The translations under genes were made by a program, and so were the position numbers. The notes beneath the pieces were generated by a model. It ran no database searches. It saw only the letters and a program-made list of their open reading frames with translations, and was not told the DNA's origin. Below, piece by piece: positions 6,102 to 8,128 of a stretch of 8,128 bases of DNA. The DNA lies in NCBI GenBank assembly GCA_966186435.1, contig CBIFWW010000145.1:1-8128 (forward strand), given 5' to 3'. Origin of the DNA: CBIFWW01 sp966186435. GTDB lineage: Bacteria > Pseudomonadota > Gammaproteobacteria > Enterobacterales > Enterobacteriaceae. How positions within the stretch are numbered: the first letter of the stretch is position 1; each line of letters opens with the position of its first letter.

Positions 6102-6632
6102 ATGATTCTGATTATTTACGCCCATCCTTATCCCCACCATTCCCATGCGAATCGGCGGATGCTGGAGCAGGTTCAAGACCTCGACGATGTAGAGATCCGC
6201 TCCCTTTATCACCTCTATCCTGACTTCAATATTGATATTGCCGCTGAGCAAGAGGCGCTTGAATGTGCCGATCTGATCATCTGGCAGCACCCGATGCAGT
6301 GGTACAGCATGCCACCGCTGCTGAAATTGTGGATTGATAAAGTGTTATCCCACGGTTGGGCCTATGGTCAAGGTGGAACGGCGCTCCATGGTAAAAGCCT
6401 GATGTGGGCAGTGACCACCGGCGGCGGCGAACATCATTTTGATCTGGGGCAGTTCCCTGGTTTTGAGGTATTAAGCCAACCGCTGCAAGCTACCGGTATC
6501 TACTGCGGCCTGAAATGGGAGCCGCCTTATGCGATGCATTGCACTTTCGTCTGTGATGATGAAGCCCTGCACCAGCAGTCATTGATTTACCGCCAGCGTT
6601 TACTGGATTGGCAGGAGGCACACCGTGGATAG
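6102..6632 (+). CDS. kefF: KefC ancillary quinone oxidoreductase subunit
   Basis: KefF is a flavodoxin-fold, FMN-binding NAD(P)H:quinone oxidoreductase. It sits on the cytoplasmic side of KefC and is needed for full potassium efflux activity. The product is 176 residues, the same as E. coli, beginning MILIIYAHPYPHHSHAN. Visible family features are the N-terminal beta strand and phosphate-binding loop region (YAHPYPHHSHAN), the segment QHPMQWYSMPPLLKLWIDKV (about residues 63-82) typical of the KefF/KefG/MdaB group, and the loop TTGGG near residues 105-109. The RBS is weak (CAGG, 6091-6094, 7 bp before ATG). The last 8 bp overlap kefC, so the two proteins are probably made in coupled translation. 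Its own transcription unit probably begins in the 110-bp gap after the preceding terminator, since no other gene enters that gap. Confidence 0.96.
   Translation: MILIIYAHPYPHHSHANRRMLEQVQDLDDVEIRSLYHLYPDFNIDIAAEQEALECADLIIWQHPMQWYSMPPLLKLWIDKVLSHGWAYGQGGTALHGKSLMWAVTTGGGEHHFDLGQFPGFEVLSQPLQATGIYCGLKWEPPYAMHCTFVCDDEALHQQSLIYRQRLLDWQEAHRG
6613..6618 (+). promoter_or_regulatory. kefC ribosome binding site deciding the GTG start
   Basis: AGGAGG lies inside the 3' end of kefF, 6 bp before GTG 6625. It is a full-strength Shine-Dalgarno at ideal spacing and fixes GTG rather than the in-frame ATG at 6640 as the start. Confidence 0.88.
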
Positions 6633-8128
6633 CCATACTATGATTCAGGCGCTGATCTACCTCGGATCGGCTGCCTTGATTGTGCCCATCGCGGTGCGTT
6701 TGGGGCTAGGTTCGGTGCTTGGCTACCTGATTGCCGGTTGTATTATCGGCCCTTGGGCTTTACGCCTGGTGACCGATGCCGAGGTGATTCTGCACTTTGC
6801 CGAAATAGGCGTGGTACTAATGCTGTTTGTGATTGGCTTGGAGCTGGACCCCCGCCGCTTATGGACGCTGCGGGCCTCGGTGTTCGGCGGCGGCATGTTG
6901 CAAATGGCATTATGTGGCCTGGGGCTGGGGCTGTTCTGTATGGCTCTTGGCTTGCGCTGGCAGATAGCGGTATTGATCGGCCTGACTTTGGCGCTCTCCT
7001 CCACGGCCATTGCTATGCAGGCGATGAATGAACGCAACCTGACAGTTTCCCCGATGGGGCGCAGCGCCTTTGCGGTGCTGCTGTTCCAGGATATTGCCGC
7101 CATCCCGTTAGTGGCGATGATCCCGCTGCTGGCAAGCAGTGGTGCGACCACCACCATGGGCGCATTCTTAATTTCAGCGGCTAAGGTTGCCGGTGCCCTG
7201 GTGCTGGTAGTGGTGCTGGGCCGCTATGTTACACGCCCACTGCTGCATTTTGTGGCGAAGTCGGGTCTGCGGGAAGTATTCAGCGCCATGGCCCTGTTCC
7301 TGGTGTTTGGCTTTGGCCTGTTGCTGGAAGAAGCCGGTCTTTCAATGGCGATGGGGGCTTTCCTCGCCGGGGTTCTGCTAGCAAGTTCCGAGTACCGCCA
7401 TGCGCTGGAAAGCGATATCGAACCCTTTAAAGGGCTACTGCTGGGGCTGTTCTTTATTGGGGTTGGGATGTCGATTGATTTCGGCACCCTGGTCCATAAC
7501 CCATTGCGGGTGATAATGCTGCTGGTGGGCTTCCTGGTGATTAAAAGCCTGGTGCTATGGCTGATTACCCGTCCGCTCCACGTGCCGCGCAGGCAGGCGC
7601 GCTGGTTTGCCGCTTTACTGGGGCAGGGCAGTGAGTTTGCCTTTGTGATCTTCGGCGCGGCGCAAATGGCCAAGGTGCTGGATGACGAATGGGCCAAAGC
7701 CCTGACACTGGCCGTGGCGCTCTCCATGGCCGCCACGCCGATCCTGCTGGTGTTACTTAGCAAATTTGAGAAAACCGCTAATGCACAGGCAGGTGTTGCC
7801 GATGAGATTGATGAAGAGCAGCCGCGGGTGATCGTGGCGGGCTTTGGCCGTTTCGGCCAGATCGCTGGCCGTATGCTACTGGCGAGTGGAGTGAAAATGG
7901 TGGTACTGGATCACGACCCGGACCATATCGAAACCCTGCGTAAGTTTGGTATGAAGGTGTTCTATGGGGATGCCACCCGTCTCGATCTTCTGGAGTCTGC
8001 CGGGGTGGCTAAAGCCGAGGTATTTATCAACGCTATTGATGATGCCGATACCAATTCCCAGCTAGCGGAGCTGGTTCATTATCACTTCCCGAATGTGCAA
8101 ATCATTGCCAGGGCACGTGACGTTGGCC
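6625..8128 (+). CDS. kefC: Glutathione-regulated potassium-efflux protein, 3'-truncated by the window
   Basis: KefC is an inner-membrane potassium/proton efflux protein held closed by glutathione and opened by glutathione adducts of electrophiles. The frame is open from GTG 6625 to the window end: 501 residues of an expected roughly 620. The membrane part (about residues 5-385) belongs to the CPA2 family; Gln155-Asp156 in LLFQDIAAIP is the conserved ion-binding motif. The regulatory loop HALESDIEPFKG (259-270) keeps Glu262 and Asp264, residues where E. coli mutations cause leak. A linker ending DEIDEEQPR leads to the KTN/RCK nucleotide-binding domain from about 401, with GFGRFG (406-411), Arg416 (a glutathione contact in E. 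coli, from memory) and the acidic VVLDHD end of the second strand. The rest of this domain and the tail are outside. No frameshift or internal stop was found when I translated the whole stretch by hand. Confidence 0.96.
   Translation, partial: MDSHTMIQALIYLGSAALIVPIAVRLGLGSVLGYLIAGCIIGPWALRLVTDAEVILHFAEIGVVLMLFVIGLELDPRRLWTLRASVFGGGMLQMALCGLGLGLFCMALGLRWQIAVLIGLTLALSSTAIAMQAMNERNLTVSPMGRSAFAVLLFQDIAAIPLVAMIPLLASSGATTTMGAFLISAAKVAGALVLVVVLGRYVTRPLLHFVAKSGLREVFSAMALFLVFGFGLLLEEAGLSMAMGAFLAGVLLASSEYRHALESDIEPFKGLLLGLFFIGVGMSIDFGTLVHNPLRVIMLLVGFLVIKSLVLWLITRPLHVPRRQARWFAALLGQGSEFAFVIFGAAQMAKVLDDEWAKALTLAVALSMAATPILLVLLSKFEKTANAQAGVADEIDEEQPRVIVAGFGRFGQIAGRMLLASGVKMVVLDHDPDHIETLRKFGMKVFYGDATRLDLLESAGVAKAEVFINAIDDADTNSQLAELVHYHFPNVQIIARARDVG

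Noticed and set aside
5957..6223. Plus-strand open frame of 88 codons between the lipoprotein gene and kefF
   Set aside because: It starts just upstream of the terminator stem and reads through it, then overlaps kefF in another frame; no RBS and no homology.
6738..7031. Plus-strand open frame of 97 codons inside kefC
   Set aside because: Out of frame with kefC, whose GTG frame translates cleanly across the region with clear transporter homology.
6625..8128. kefC as a pseudogene, since no complete open frame ends in the window
   Set aside because: Codon-by-codon translation from GTG 6625 to the window edge shows no stop or frameshift; the gene is simply cut by the window.
1..8128. Mobile element, CRISPR array, tRNA/rRNA or unknown defence system
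   Set aside because: No spaced direct repeats, transposase or integrase motifs, terminal inverted repeats or RNA gene signatures were seen; all coding space is taken by recognisable housekeeping genes.

Overview
The window is a core chromosomal segment of a gammaproteobacterium of the order Enterobacterales. All five genes lie on the + strand: dapB (3' part), carA, carB, a small YgdI/YgdR-type lipoprotein gene, kefF and kefC (5' part) follow one another, with the lipoprotein between carB and kefF. The proteins align residue for residue with their Escherichia coli counterparts as I remember them. CarA has 382 residues, KefF has 176, CarB has 1074 against 1073, and the DapB numbering fits a 273-residue protein. 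The genus cannot be fixed from this sequence. It is unlikely to be E. coli or Salmonella, where the carnitine (cai), fix and yaaU genes separate carB from kefF. Here that space holds only the lipoprotein gene.

Layout. Positions 1-719 hold the last 238 codons of dapB (lysine and diaminopimelate synthesis), followed by a strong terminator at 773-803 and a weaker terminator-like hairpin at 832-850. Positions 720-1186 form a long gene-free control region for carAB. In it I can read a perfect IHF consensus, a perfect RutR palindrome, a PurR box, promoter P1 with a GTTT start tract, promoter P2, and two ARG boxes 21 bp apart centre to centre. carA (from a TTG codon at 1187) and carB (2353-5577) form one operon that ends at a terminator at 5595-5624. 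The lipoprotein gene (5713-5946) has its own RBS, a stationary-phase-like -10 element and its own terminator (5967-5991). kefF (6102-6632) and kefC (6625 to the window end) overlap by 8 bp and are translationally coupled.

How the genes work together. CarA and CarB make carbamoyl phosphate for arginine and pyrimidines. This explains control by arginine (ArgR), purines (PurR) and pyrimidines (RutR, and probably UTP-dependent slippage at P1). KefF and KefC form a glutathione-gated potassium efflux system that protects against toxic electrophiles. The lipoprotein has no known functional link to either neighbour.

I see no mobile element, CRISPR array, RNA gene, phage gene or unknown multi-gene system. 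The most interesting points are regulatory. A decoy ATG upstream of carA would mislead gene callers. The spot where E. coli has a Dam GATC site in the car control region reads GATT here. A perfect palindrome lies in front of kefF and resembles operators of electrophile-sensing repressors. The carB-kefF interval is short and differently filled.
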